Shown here: positions 21,284 through 29,749 of the stretch, in pieces | How positions within the stretch are numbered: the first letter of the stretch is position 1 | Layout: every line of letters begins with the position of its first letter | NCBI RefSeq assembly: GCF_000006405.1 | Contig: NW_003211397.1 | Coordinates: 103,932-167,931, forward strand | Reading direction: 5' to 3' | Origin: Perkinsus marinus ATCC 50983 | Taxonomy: Eukaryota > Perkinsozoa > Perkinsida > Perkinsidae | Length of the DNA stretch: 64,000 bases | Made by a program: the position numbers and the translations under genes | Notes under the pieces: model-generated | The model's input: only the letters and a program-made list of their open reading frames with translations | What the model was told of the DNA's origin: nothing | Databases searched by the model: none

Positions 21284-21438
21284 GAGGCGATCATCGTTAT
21301 TCGAAAATCACAGCTGATCTTGTGCATGCATTCTAGCTTGAGTGCACAAATAACACTTACCTGTCGTGCGGGGTTCAGACGATTGTGTCGGCTCGTCATT
21401 CTCACACATCCGCCCAGCGGCGGTCTAGTGATCATCAC

Positions 21439-21998
21439 CTATTCACCATCAAGCCCAAAAACCGGAGCCACAACATTGACTCCTATAACACTGGGTGGGA
21501 AATGATGATTGAATGAAATGAGATAGCTTTCAAGAAGTTGAAGTCCTCTGGATAAGCCAGATAAACTCGTGAGATGCTCATGAGCGCTTTACCACACCAC
21601 ACTCACCAGGGACACAGTCCATTAGTTGCTTCAATATGAGTACCATTTACAGACAATATGAACTCCTCTAGCTTGCCGCTGTAGGGGATCTTTTCCCATT
21701 CGGCTTTATTGAAGTGCATAAGGTTAACGAAGCCAGTGAAGTTCTTGTTAGTGGTATTCATAAATAGTGTGGTTTTTTCAGCGTCAACTGTCCAAGGAAT
21801 GGTACCAGTGGCGCCAATTATTCGATTCCCTCCGTTTGAGTAGCAATAACTCATCACGAGTAAGTCAGGATAACCTGTGGGGAACAAGATAACCATAGTA
21901 AAATCCTGGTTCCAGCCGGTGCAGTAGTTCTTGCTGGGTGGGAAGCACTTAACCATCGATAAGGTGCCCAGAATGGCGATGATCTTCTTGAAAGACAT
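21439..21998 (-). CDS. Small secreted protein, D1 copy 1 (2 exons inferred)
   Basis: Minus strand: exon 1 21998-21607, GTGAGT donor, inferred intron 21606-21491, exon 2 21490-21439; 147 aa. Starts at the Met of MSFKKIIAILG, an N-terminal signal peptide. The mature part has several N-glycosylation sequons (NTTN, NFT, NGT) and Cys residues (CFPPSKNYC, SYCYSN). Without the intron the ORF would stop 1 residue after the donor (at 21603), so the C-terminus is uncertain. No known domain; likely lineage-specific secreted protein. A near-identical copy lies at 25089-25648. Confidence 0.6.
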
Positions 21999-22191
21999 CA
22001 GGACGGAGTGATTACGAGACACTGGAAGATTCAACTGACTCGAGTGATCCTTTTCCTAGTTGGAAGATGAAGAAATGACCCCTCAAGTTGCTAGCGAAAA
22101 ACATCGCCAATATCATATACGATTAGGCTCATAATGATAGGGTATTCGCTGCGATAACTGCACCTGTTCCTGCTTCTACCCATTGTGCGCG

Positions 22192-22386
22192 ATGGCACGT
22201 ATGTGCATAGCTAATGAGGCTCTCGCTAACTCCCCACAAGCTCTTGAGGAACTCATCAAATATCTAAGCCTTCCTGACTTGGACTCCCTCTACTTCGTCA
22301 CCGAAACTGATCTCTTGAACTACTCTCAACTACATCCTCTTGACCTACCTACCCGTGTCAAGTTCCAACAAGCTCTCAGACACTAA
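22192..22386 (+). CDS. 64-aa SAM-domain-like small protein, D1 copy 1
   Basis: ATG at 22192. The helical pattern (LEELIKYLSL, VTETDLLN, PTRVKFQQAL) resembles the C-terminal part of a SAM domain, in which a short protein-binding helical bundle ends with a conserved helix after a G/T-R motif. Also intact in D1 copy 2 (25870-26064) with only substitutions, which supports coding. It may be one exon of a larger gene; no partner exon was identified. Function unknown. Confidence 0.45.
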   Translation: MARMCIANEALANSPQALEELIKYLSLPDLDSLYFVTETDLLNYSQLHPLDLPTRVKFQQALRH

Positions 22387-22829
22387 CTAACTCATTCACT
22401 CCACAATCAATGTTATAGTACTATCCATCATCGATCGACTTCATTCGGAGGGGAAAGTGTTACTGCTTCTACCCATTGTGCGCGATTACACGTATTTGCA
22501 TCATCCATCCCCCGAATAGATTAAGACGGAGGGCTTTCCAACTCCTTCCAACTCCTGTTATATACTTTGAGTCACGACGTGGAAAAGTACGACGGGACCC
22601 GTCGGACGGGTAGATCCGAGGAGCACATTAGCACTGCTCATCAGAGCGTACACGTCACGCGAACAGTGACCATGTGCTGGAATGAACTGCATATCATCTG
22701 AGGAACTACCGAACTACTAAAGTTTAGTAGTTTGAAGTTAGTATCTAAGCTGCTCGAACTACCGAACTACTGAACTACTTGAACTACTGAACGGAGTTCT
22801 TTATCGCTCTTTACTTGTATCAGGGTACT
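22387..22829 (+). other. Non-coding part of D1 copy 1
   Basis: 443 nt. Contains a second copy of the cttctacccattgtgcgcga stretch (first at ~22173, before the SAM-like ORF) and a run of related gaactac/ctactga units near 22.70-22.80 kb. No ORF seen. Confidence 0.45.
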
Positions 22830-22839
22830 ACACGGAGGG

Positions 22840-23820
22840 TTCTACACAGATGGAAGTCGAACTCCAGGCTGTGGGCCGCTTGGAAGGGACGCCAAGGTCG
22901 GCAGCGGAATAATAATGATCGACACCTCTGGTAGAGTCACCGGCTGCTGGAGAAGGAAACATACGCCACACGGCACCGTATACCAGGCCGAGGCGCACGG
23001 CATAGCCTATGCCTGCCAGACAGCCCTGGCCATGCTCAGGAGCGGTTCGCCGGACCTTGGGGCGGCCGTAGAAGTTGTGTCTGACTGTCTTTCTGCTCTG
23101 AGAGAGATAAGCCGAGGAGGGGCGGACAAGCTGGTGCCGACGATAATTTTCGAAGCGCGCGTCTGCGCCAGGGATCTGTTGGAGGCGGTACAAGCCAGGG
23201 GGATGACGTTTAGACTGCGGTGGGCGAAAGCCCACATTGGGCACCACCATAATGCCTTGGCAGACCTGGCTGCCCGACAAGCAGCTCACACAGGTGTGAT
23301 GGACGGATGGAGGGTCCGAACCCCATGGGCGCATGTACGGCAGAAGGTGAGAAACTGGCATGAATTCCGGGTGATCGACCCGCAATGGAAAAAGAGGAAG
23401 GTGGGGCTCAAAGGATGGCGCTCAAGTAAAGTAGATCTGGGGAGAGCCCACAGGAAGCTTCTCGAGGGCGTCAGCAAGGGGGACGACCGCCGCAGGATAG
23501 TGGAGGTGATAACGGGGCACGGGGCTCACAAGGCTCACTTTGCCAAGCTTCAATCCAGAGTGGGAGGATCCTCCAGAAGTTGCCCGTGGTGCGGGGCCGC
23601 TGAGGAGAGTGTGGAGCACGTCATCTACGTCTGCCCGGCCCACGTACGCACACGGCAGTGGGTGAAGCGGAGGTTGGGGTACCTGCCGGCGAAGATCGCC
23701 GGCTTTCTGACGGATAGGGGGAAACTTCATACCCTCGTATGGATGTTGCGAAGGATTTGGCCAAACACCACTGCTCGGGGTGGTGGTGTACTGCGCCAGG
23801 CAGCGACGCGACATTCGTGA
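22840..23820 (+). CDS. LINE ORF2 C-terminal fragment: RNase H and zinc-binding domain
   Basis: 326 codons open from the insertion junction, without its own start; first internal ATG at 22915. RNase H features in order: FYTDGS (first catalytic Asp), AEAHG (Glu), VVSDCLSA (Asp), and HHNALADLAA (His...Asp). Downstream, CPWCGAAEESVEHVIYVC is the Cys/His zinc-binding motif found at the C-terminus of many LINE ORF2 proteins. The frame is intact to its stop, consistent with recent insertion, but it cannot be active without reverse transcriptase. Confidence 0.88.
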   Translation, partial: FYTDGSRTPGCGPLGRDAKVGSGIIMIDTSGRVTGCWRRKHTPHGTVYQAEAHGIAYACQTALAMLRSGSPDLGAAVEVVSDCLSALREISRGGADKLVPTIIFEARVCARDLLEAVQARGMTFRLRWAKAHIGHHHNALADLAARQAAHTGVMDGWRVRTPWAHVRQKVRNWHEFRVIDPQWKKRKVGLKGWRSSKVDLGRAHRKLLEGVSKGDDRRRIVEVITGHGAHKAHFAKLQSRVGGSSRSCPWCGAAEESVEHVIYVCPAHVRTRQWVKRRLGYLPAKIAGFLTDRGKLHTLVWMLRRIWPNTTARGGGVLRQAATRHS

Positions 23821-24001
23821 TGGCCCCTAGGGGCAATGAGGGGCAACCTGTACCGCGCTATATGAGTGTACTCTTGTAGAAGACAATTGTCACCATTTGA
23901 TACCATTGATACCATTGTAGTTCGTATGCGTTTGTTCATTCCTCGTTTTCTGCTATACTATTGTTCTGCACGTTATATATCTACTGGTGGCTCGACCCTT
24001 C

Positions 24002-24080
24002 CCCCCCCACAAAAAAAAGGAAAAAAAGGAAAAAAAAGGAAAAAAAAGGAAAAAAAAAGGAAAAAAATAGAAAAAAAAAG

Positions 24081-24111
<31 letters not shown>

Positions 24112-24125
24112 AAAAAAAAGAAAGG
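24002..24125. repeat. Polypurine tract in LINE 3' UTR
   Basis: A short C run is followed by about 110 nt of A runs separated by G or GG, almost pure purine. It lies in the 3' region of the LINE and would be transcribed as purine. Confidence 0.9.
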
Positions 24126-24208
24126 GGGGCCTTTGAGGGGAAGACATCCACCGGCGGCCGCAGGCCGAGCAGCGACAAGGCCGCACACCCGAAAGGGTCG
24201 GCAGAGGC

Positions 24209-24238
24209 TGCACAACAACAACAACAACAACAACAACA
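24209..24238. repeat. (CAA)n tail of LINE
   Basis: About nine CAA units form the 3' tail and abut the target-site duplication, the hallmark of reverse transcription starting in a repeat tail. Confidence 0.88.
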
Positions 24239-24429
24239 CGGAGGGTAGTGTGCCTTGTGCTAGCACAATGTGCACTATTCAATGCACACATGCGTGCAGC
24301 CGCTGGTGAGCACAATGGGCGTCTGACGATAGTCCTTGACCTTATCATACTCCTCAAGAGATGTTGCATACTAGCTCCGCTACCTATCTGTAGCTATCAC
24401 GAGCCTGTGCTTCTCTCTTGGAAGTAAAC

Positions 24430-24603
24430 ATGTACCGTACCAAGTTTCGATCACTACACCCCTCCACATATTCTCAGCATATCCGGTTCTTCGACTCGTG
24501 CACAGTCACCTCAACGAATTCCATCTTGCGGATCAAGGAGGGGTGCTCTTCTGATACACATGATATGACCTTCAAGTTTCAGGGCCTAACTCTTCGTAGT
24601 TAG
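24430..24603 (+). CDS. Conserved 57-aa ORF, D1 copy 1 (putative)
   Basis: ATG at 24430. No known motif. The counterpart at 26747-26920 differs by only two residues, as expected from the duplication alone, so conservation is weak evidence. It could be a terminal exon of an unrecognised gene. Confidence 0.3.
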   Translation: MYRTKFRSLHPSTYSQHIRFFDSCTVTSTNSILRIKEGCSSDTHDMTFKFQGLTLRS

Positions 24604-24834
24604 TGAGGAGTAAAAAATCACGTGAATGATGGAATTCATCCCTCTACCATTTTGATTATAAACCAAAGATTTTGAGTTGTGCAAGTTATGCGGGTTGGAG
24701 TTGGTAATTAGGATTGCTGCAGGTCGATCGCAGCTTCTACCGAGATTGATGTTCCTATATGCGAAAAAGGACTTACTATTATGTCTAAATCAAGTTCCTT
24801 CATCGACTTGCCAACGAAATTAATGTTCCTAAAC

Positions 24835-24934
24835 NNNNNNNNNNNNNNNNNNNNNNNNNNNNNNNNNNNNNNNNNNNNNNNNNNNNNNNNNNNNNNNNNN
24901 NNNNNNNNNNNNNNNNNNNNNNNNNNNNNNNNNN
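24835..24934. other. Assembly gap (100 N)
   Basis: Exactly 100 unknown bases at the junction of the two D1 copies. Confidence 0.99.
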
Positions 24935-25088
24935 AGGCGATCATCGTTATTCGAAAATCACAGCTGATCTTGTGCATGCATTCTAGCTTGAGTGCACAAA
25001 TAACACTTACCTGTCGTGCGGGGTTCAGACGATTGTGTCGGCTCGTCATTCTCACACATCCGCCCAGCGGCGGTCTAGTGATCATCAC

Positions 25089-25648
25089 CTATTCACCATC
25101 AAGCCCAAAAACCGGAGCCACAACATTGACTCCTATAACACTGGGTGGGAAATGATGATTGAATGAAATGAGATAGCTTTCAAGAAGTTGAAGTCCTCTG
25201 GATAAGCCAGATAAACTCGTGAGATGCTCATGAGCGCTTTACCACACCACACTCACCAGGGACACAGTCCATTAGTTGCTTCAATATGAGTACCATTTAC
25301 AGACAATATGAACTCCTCTAGCTTGCCGCTGTAGGGGATCTTTTCCCATTCGGCTTTATTGAAGTGCATAAGGTTAACGAAGCCAGTGAAGTTCTTGTTA
25401 GTGGTATTCATAAATAGTGTGGTTTTTTCAGCGTCAACTGTCCAAGGAATGGTACCAGTGGCGCCAATTATTCGATTCCCTCCGTTTGAGTAGCAATAAC
25501 TCATCACGAGTAAGTCAGGATAACCTGTGGGGAACAAGATAACCATAGTAAAATCCCGGTTCCAGTCGGTGCAGTAGTTTTTGCTGGGTGGGAAGCACTT
25601 AACCATCGATAAGGTGCCCAGAATGGCGATGATCTTCTTGAAAGACAT
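25089..25648 (-). CDS. Small secreted protein, D1 copy 2 (2 exons inferred)
   Basis: Minus-strand exons 25648-25257 and 25140-25089, same structure as the copy at 21439-21998. Only two residue changes are visible in the first exon (CTDWNRD against CTGWNQD). Signal peptide, glycosylation sequons and Cys are kept. Function unknown. Confidence 0.6.
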
Positions 25649-25869
25649 CAGGACGGAGTGATTGCGAGACACTGGAAGATTCAACTGACTCGAGTGATCC
25701 TTTTCGTAGTGCTACTGACCACTACCGTAGTGGTCAGTTGGAAGATGAAGAAATGACTCCTCAAGTTGCTAGCGAAAGACATCACCAACATGATATACGA
25801 TTGGCTTCATAATGATAGGGTACTCGCTGCGATAACTGCAACTGTTCCTGCTTCTATCCATTGTGCGCG

Positions 25870-26064
25870 ATGGCACGTATGTGCATAGCTAATGAGGCTC
25901 TCACTAACTCCCCACAAGCTCTTGAGGAACTCATCAAATATCTAAGCCTTCGTGACTTGGACTCCCTCTACTTCGTCACCGAAACTGATCTCTTGAACTG
26001 CTCTCAACTACATCCTCTTGACCTACCTACGCGTGTCAAGTTCCAACAACCTCTTAGGCACTAA
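25870..26064 (+). CDS. 64-aa SAM-domain-like small protein, D1 copy 2
   Basis: Counterpart of 22192-22386 with five substitutions, no indel and the same stop. See that entry for the domain argument. Confidence 0.42.
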   Translation: MARMCIANEALTNSPQALEELIKYLSLRDLDSLYFVTETDLLNCSQLHPLDLPTRVKFQQPLRH

Positions 26065-26746
26065 CTAACTCATTCACTTCACACAATCAAGTTTATAGTA
26101 CTATCCATCATCGATCGACTTCATTCGGAGGGGAAAGTGTTACTGCTTCTTCTACCCATTGTGCGTGATTACACGTATATGCATCACCCATCCTCCCGGA
26201 TAGATTAAGACAGAGGTCTTTCCAACTCCTTCCGACTCGTGTTATATACTATGAGTCACGACCACATGACAGAAAACCAGAAGGCCACGCGATAATTTAA
26301 CGCTCCCTGATTCGCAACTGAAAAAGTACGACGGGTAGATCCGAGGAGCACATTAGCACTGCTCATCAGAGCGTACACGTTACGCGAACAGTGACCATGT
26401 GCTGGAATGAACTGCATATCATCTGAGGAACTACCAAACTATTAAAGTTCAGTAGTTTGAAGTTAGTAACTAAACTGCTCGAACTACCGAACTACTGAAC
26501 TACTTGAACTACTGAACGGAGTTCTTTATCGCTCTTTACTTGTATCAGGGTACTACCCGGAGGGTAGTGTGCCTTGTGCTAGCACAATGTGCACTATTCA
26601 ATGCACACATGCGTGCAACCGCTGGTGAGCACAATGGGCGTCTGACGATAGTCCTTGAGCTTATCATCCTCAAGAGATGTTGCATACTAGCTCCGCTACC
26701 TATCTGTCGCTATCACGAGCATATGTTTCTCTCTCCCGAAGTAAGC
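26065..26746 (+). other. Non-coding part of D1 copy 2
   Basis: Matches 22387-22829 and the sequence just right of the LINE. The LINE-free target sequence (ctacccggagggtagtg) is at about 26553-26570. Confidence 0.5.
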
Positions 26747-26920
26747 ATGTACCGTACCAAGTTTCGATCACTACACCCCTCCACATATTCTCAGCATATC
26801 CGGTTTTTCGACTCGTGCACAGTCACCTCAACGAGTTCCATCTTGCGGATCAAGGAGGGGTGCTCTTCTGATACACATGATATGACCTTCAAGTTTCAGG
26901 GTCTAACTCTTTGTAGTTAG
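26747..26920 (+). CDS. Conserved 57-aa ORF, D1 copy 2 (putative)
   Basis: Counterpart of 24430-24603 with two substitutions. No recognised motif. Confidence 0.3.
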   Translation: MYRTKFRSLHPSTYSQHIRFFDSCTVTSTSSILRIKEGCSSDTHDMTFKFQGLTLCS

Positions 26921-27469
26921 TGAGGAGTAAAAAATCACGTGAATGATGGAATTCATCCCTCTACCATTTTGATTATAAACCAAAGATTTTGAGTTGTGCA
27001 AGTTATGCGGGTTGGAGTTGGTAATTAGGATTGCTGCAGGTCGATCGCAGGCTTCTACCGAGATTGATGTTCCTATATGCGAAAAAGGACTTACTATTAT
27101 GTCTAAATCAAAGTTCCTTCATCGACTTGCCAACGAAATTAATGTTCCTAAACCGACGTGTTGACGAGAATGAAGTTCCCCAAACCGCGGACCGTCGAAA
27201 TTCGAGTTTCTGTAGGGTATCTTGGCGCACGAACTCGCTCGCCTGGTGAAGTTGTAGTTCTTAGTGGTGAAATAGAGGTTGAAAATGTGTGGTGTGTCAT
27301 GAGCTCTGACGGCTCTTTGAGTGGCGGGTTTTACACCTTACTTTGTGGCGGAAAAATAGAACTCGGATGTCAACCCTGAGTATGTCCGGAGGGGCTAAAA
27401 TAATCCATTTCCTTTTTCGCGCTCCTTGTGGCAGCGTTCGGATAAGCTAGATGCCCTAACAGAGAGGTC
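26921..27469 (+). other. Non-coding or unrecognised; weak ORF 27158-27379
   Basis: The 73-codon ORF at 27158-27379 has a plausible amino-acid mix but no motif; it begins right at the end of D1 copy 2. No further gene seen. Confidence 0.3.
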
Positions 27470-28501
27470 ACTGTTGGAGTTCTAGCATATCGGCTTCATG
27501 TCAGCCAACGGCGGTGTTTAATTCAGAGCTGGCAGGGTCTGCCAGGCAGAATGCACAACTATGGAATCTTAGCTTTAGCTTGAAGCCAGTTGATGATTTT
27601 ATGAGTATGATCGTAGATAGACTCTCTGGATTCCATTAAACATTGTCTTGGGTTCTCTAGTGATTAGCACACACATATGGTATTATATTCTTCATTGCAC
27701 ATTTTCCCTCACCAACCCACTCACGGTCAACCCAACATTGGTTTCTCAGTTGATGCTGGTGTCGAGTAAAAATGAGGGATACAAAGAATTGATTGGATAT
27801 AGCCATTTTGGACAGACCTCACCGACCTCAGGCAAATAGCTCTACCGAGTTAAAGCCGCTCAGTACTCAAGGGACACTAATGGTACCAAGAGCATGAGCC
27901 CAGTAACTGGAGCTGGGAAAAAGTTAGTTACAGATACAGCCGTGAGAACTGCAGACGCAATTGGTTCCACCACCATTGAGGTTACGCTTAGATGAGGAAT
28001 TATCTTTGGGATTACTGTCGACGATAGCAGACGCGGCCATGACGATTGCAGCGAGGACGAGAATAGTGAAGCGCATGAGTGGCAGGTGGAGAGTTAGAGT
28101 TGGTCGAAAAACTGAAAAAGAGCCATCCTTAACACGACCGTGGTAAGGACGAGCCGTTACAAGAATCCTGTACACGAGCCTGCCAGCATCATGCTACAAG
28201 CACAAGATAGCACAAGGATAAGATGGCGACTCGTTACTGGCGAACTAATAATATTAGTCTAATATTCCAGACTTGAAATCCCATCAGTGCTAGGAGCACC
28301 CCACACCGATGTGCATCACGCGTGACGCATGAACAACTCCGGCACGGCGTCACGGGCCGAGCGCACAATTGAACCTCTGCTGGTGGCGCGTCTCTTGGAG
28401 ACGATCTCCGCACTCTCCCAGATACCATGAATCAAAACGTCGTGCTGGGTACGACTATTACCTGAGTGTAGATATGGGGCCGCAACCGCTACAGTTTAGG
28501 G
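27470..28501 (+). repeat. Duplicated segment D2, copy 1
   Basis: About 1 kb, matching 49680-50649 in the same orientation with moderate divergence and indels. Contains the gene for a tiny secreted CxC peptide. The gypsy LTR starts 12 bp after its right edge. Confidence 0.88.
27924..28076 (-). CDS. Secreted 50-aa CxC peptide, D2 copy 1
   Basis: Minus strand, ATG at 28076. A signal peptide (MRFTILVLAAIVMAASA) is followed by a short polar linker and the C-terminal motif TNCVCSSHGCIC, four Cys as CxC-x4-CxC. The second copy (50116-50250) keeps the signal peptide and the Cys motif exactly while the linker differs in length and sequence, so selection on both ends is likely. Predicted to be a small disulfide-bonded or metal-binding extracellular peptide. 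No known family recognised. Confidence 0.65.
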   Translation of the reverse strand: MRFTILVLAAIVMAASAIVDSNPKDNSSSKRNLNGGGTNCVCSSHGCICN

Positions 28502-28513
28502 ACCCCTCTAAGG

Positions 28514-29018
28514 TGTGATGTGGACTCCTCACGTCACGTGACCAGGTCACGTGAGTCACGTGACCTGGTTTGTCGTTTCACGTGTGTGCATTGTGCTCTT
28601 GGAGCACCCGCACAATCCTTCTCAGGGCCTGACTCGTCCACTATTGTTTACGCCACTACGTTGCGTATGGTGTTCGCTTGGACTACTTGAGTACTTGCCA
28701 TGGACTTTCCTTAGCTCACTCATGAGCTAGAGTTACCTTGGTATTTGTCTCGCGTGACCTCCGGGACTGTCTATCTTCTTATTCCCGGAAGGAACAGACT
28801 AGATCTCGCTCGCCTTTAATCTGTAGCTAATTCTTTGCTCATTGTGGAATTCCAGGAAGAACTTCCGAGTCTTTGTACTACGGACTATCAAGTCTTGTGT
28901 ACTTCTACTGAGTTCCTTCTACCTTCCACCGTAGCTAACCCTACACTACCCCTTCCTGACTTGAGTTCTTAAGTGACTCCAACCCCCGAGTATATCTAAC
29001 CGACTGGATATCCTCACA
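28514..29018 (+). repeat. Gypsy element 5' LTR (505 bp)
   Basis: Starts TGTGATGTGG, ends CCTCACA. Carries a 27-bp insertion of CACGTG-containing palindromic sequence near 28531-28570 that the 3' LTR lacks. Confidence 0.95.
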
Positions 29019-29021
29019 TTC

Positions 29022-29037
29022 TGGTAGCAACTCCTTG
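29022..29037 (+). promoter_or_regulatory. Gypsy primer-binding site (putative)
   Basis: TGGTAGCAACTCC begins 3 nt after the 5' LTR. The first eight bases match the complement of an initiator tRNA-Met 3' end (TGGTAGCA); the rest diverges, so the primer identity is tentative. Confidence 0.5.
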
Positions 29038-29084
29038 TTGCTCAGAACTAGTCAGAAAAGTCTTGAACACCTACCACAAGTACT

Positions 29085-29182
29085 ATGACTACCCCTGGTT
29101 CTATCTTTGAGAAGCTCGATTTGGCCAAGGTGGAAGCTGACGTGCGTGCATCGGTTGCCGACAATGGGTTGGAAGAGGACGT
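29085..29182 (+). pseudogene. Gypsy gag, 5' fragment (split by BEL/Pao insertion)
   Basis: ATG at 29085 and 32 codons, then the BEL/Pao LTR. The frame resumes at 40278 after the duplicated acgt, and the two halves are in register, so the break is purely the insertion. Confidence 0.85.
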
Positions 29183-29749
29183 TGTGCGATACCGCAGTGG
29201 CATTCTTCCAACGTTGAGGATTCTTAAGTCTGTAAGTGCGCGAGACATTGTGTCTGCGTGCAGCGGCTGTTTTGCGCGTTGCGTGAAGCAGAAGCTGAGC
29301 AGTTGTTGTTGGTAAGCTCGGTAGTTGAGTGTACTAAACTCTGGACCGCTACAGAGTTCCTGGTTCACTTACTGCACTGTTGAGGTACGCAACTGACGTC
29401 TAGTTACGGTGCAAGCACGTTACGTTGGTCAGAAGGTAGCTTGTATATCCAGTAGTTCAGACCTTGAGTTGATAGTAGTCATGGTTCTAACGCGAAGTGG
29501 AGCACGTAGTGAGGCCGCTCATATGTCAGAGGGTGTTCGCCGTTCTCCGAGACTTATTCGCAAGTGCACTGAGGATACGTCACGCGTCAGTACAAGGCAG
29601 AGTCCGTCGGTTCGATCAACTAGTACTTGGGGTTGTAAGGCTCGCGGTATCAACGCAGCCAGCGTCGGCAAGGGTTCGGTTGTGGTTACACCATCCACAA
29701 ATTCTATTCCTTCGGGTAATAGTGCCGTCCCCAATCGCCCACACGCACA
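29183..29749 (+). repeat. BEL/Pao 5' LTR (567 bp)
   Basis: Contains the gag start codon at 29481, so the 5' LTR also supplies the first ~90 codons of gag. The same ATG and reading frame occur in the 3' LTR, where the frame runs on only to 40337 in the flanking gypsy sequence. Confidence 0.95.

Larger units (their letters stand above)
22830..24245 (+). mobile_element. 5'-truncated LINE (non-LTR retrotransposon) with target-site duplication
   Basis: The insert spans 22840-24235 and is bounded by the 10-bp direct repeat acacggaggg at 22830-22839 and 24236-24245. The corresponding site in D1 copy 2 (around 26557) is empty. The body begins inside an RNase H domain, so most of the element including the reverse transcriptase is missing. 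A purine-rich 3' region and a (CAA)n tail at the 3' end complete a typical target-primed insertion. It must postdate the split of the two D1 copies. Confidence 0.92.
21284..24834 (+). repeat. Duplicated segment D1, copy 1 (contains LINE insertion)
   Basis: Matches 24935-27153 at high identity apart from the LINE (22840-24235 plus its target duplication), a palindrome present only in copy 2 and a few indels. Copy 1 ends against the N gap and copy 2 begins right after it. Either a tandem duplication or two haplotypes scaffolded in series. Confidence 0.93.
24935..27153 (+). repeat. Duplicated segment D1, copy 2 (empty LINE site)
   Basis: Direct repeat of 21284-24834 without the LINE. Carries a 25-nt near-perfect palindrome (25714-25738) and an extra ~50 nt near 26.27 kb not found in copy 1. 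Contains its own copies of the secreted-protein, SAM-like and 57-aa ORFs. Confidence 0.93.

Noticed and set aside
23953-24369. Phe-rich minus-strand and Lys-rich plus-strand ORFs at 24 kb
   Set aside because: They are translations of the polypurine tract in the LINE 3' region.
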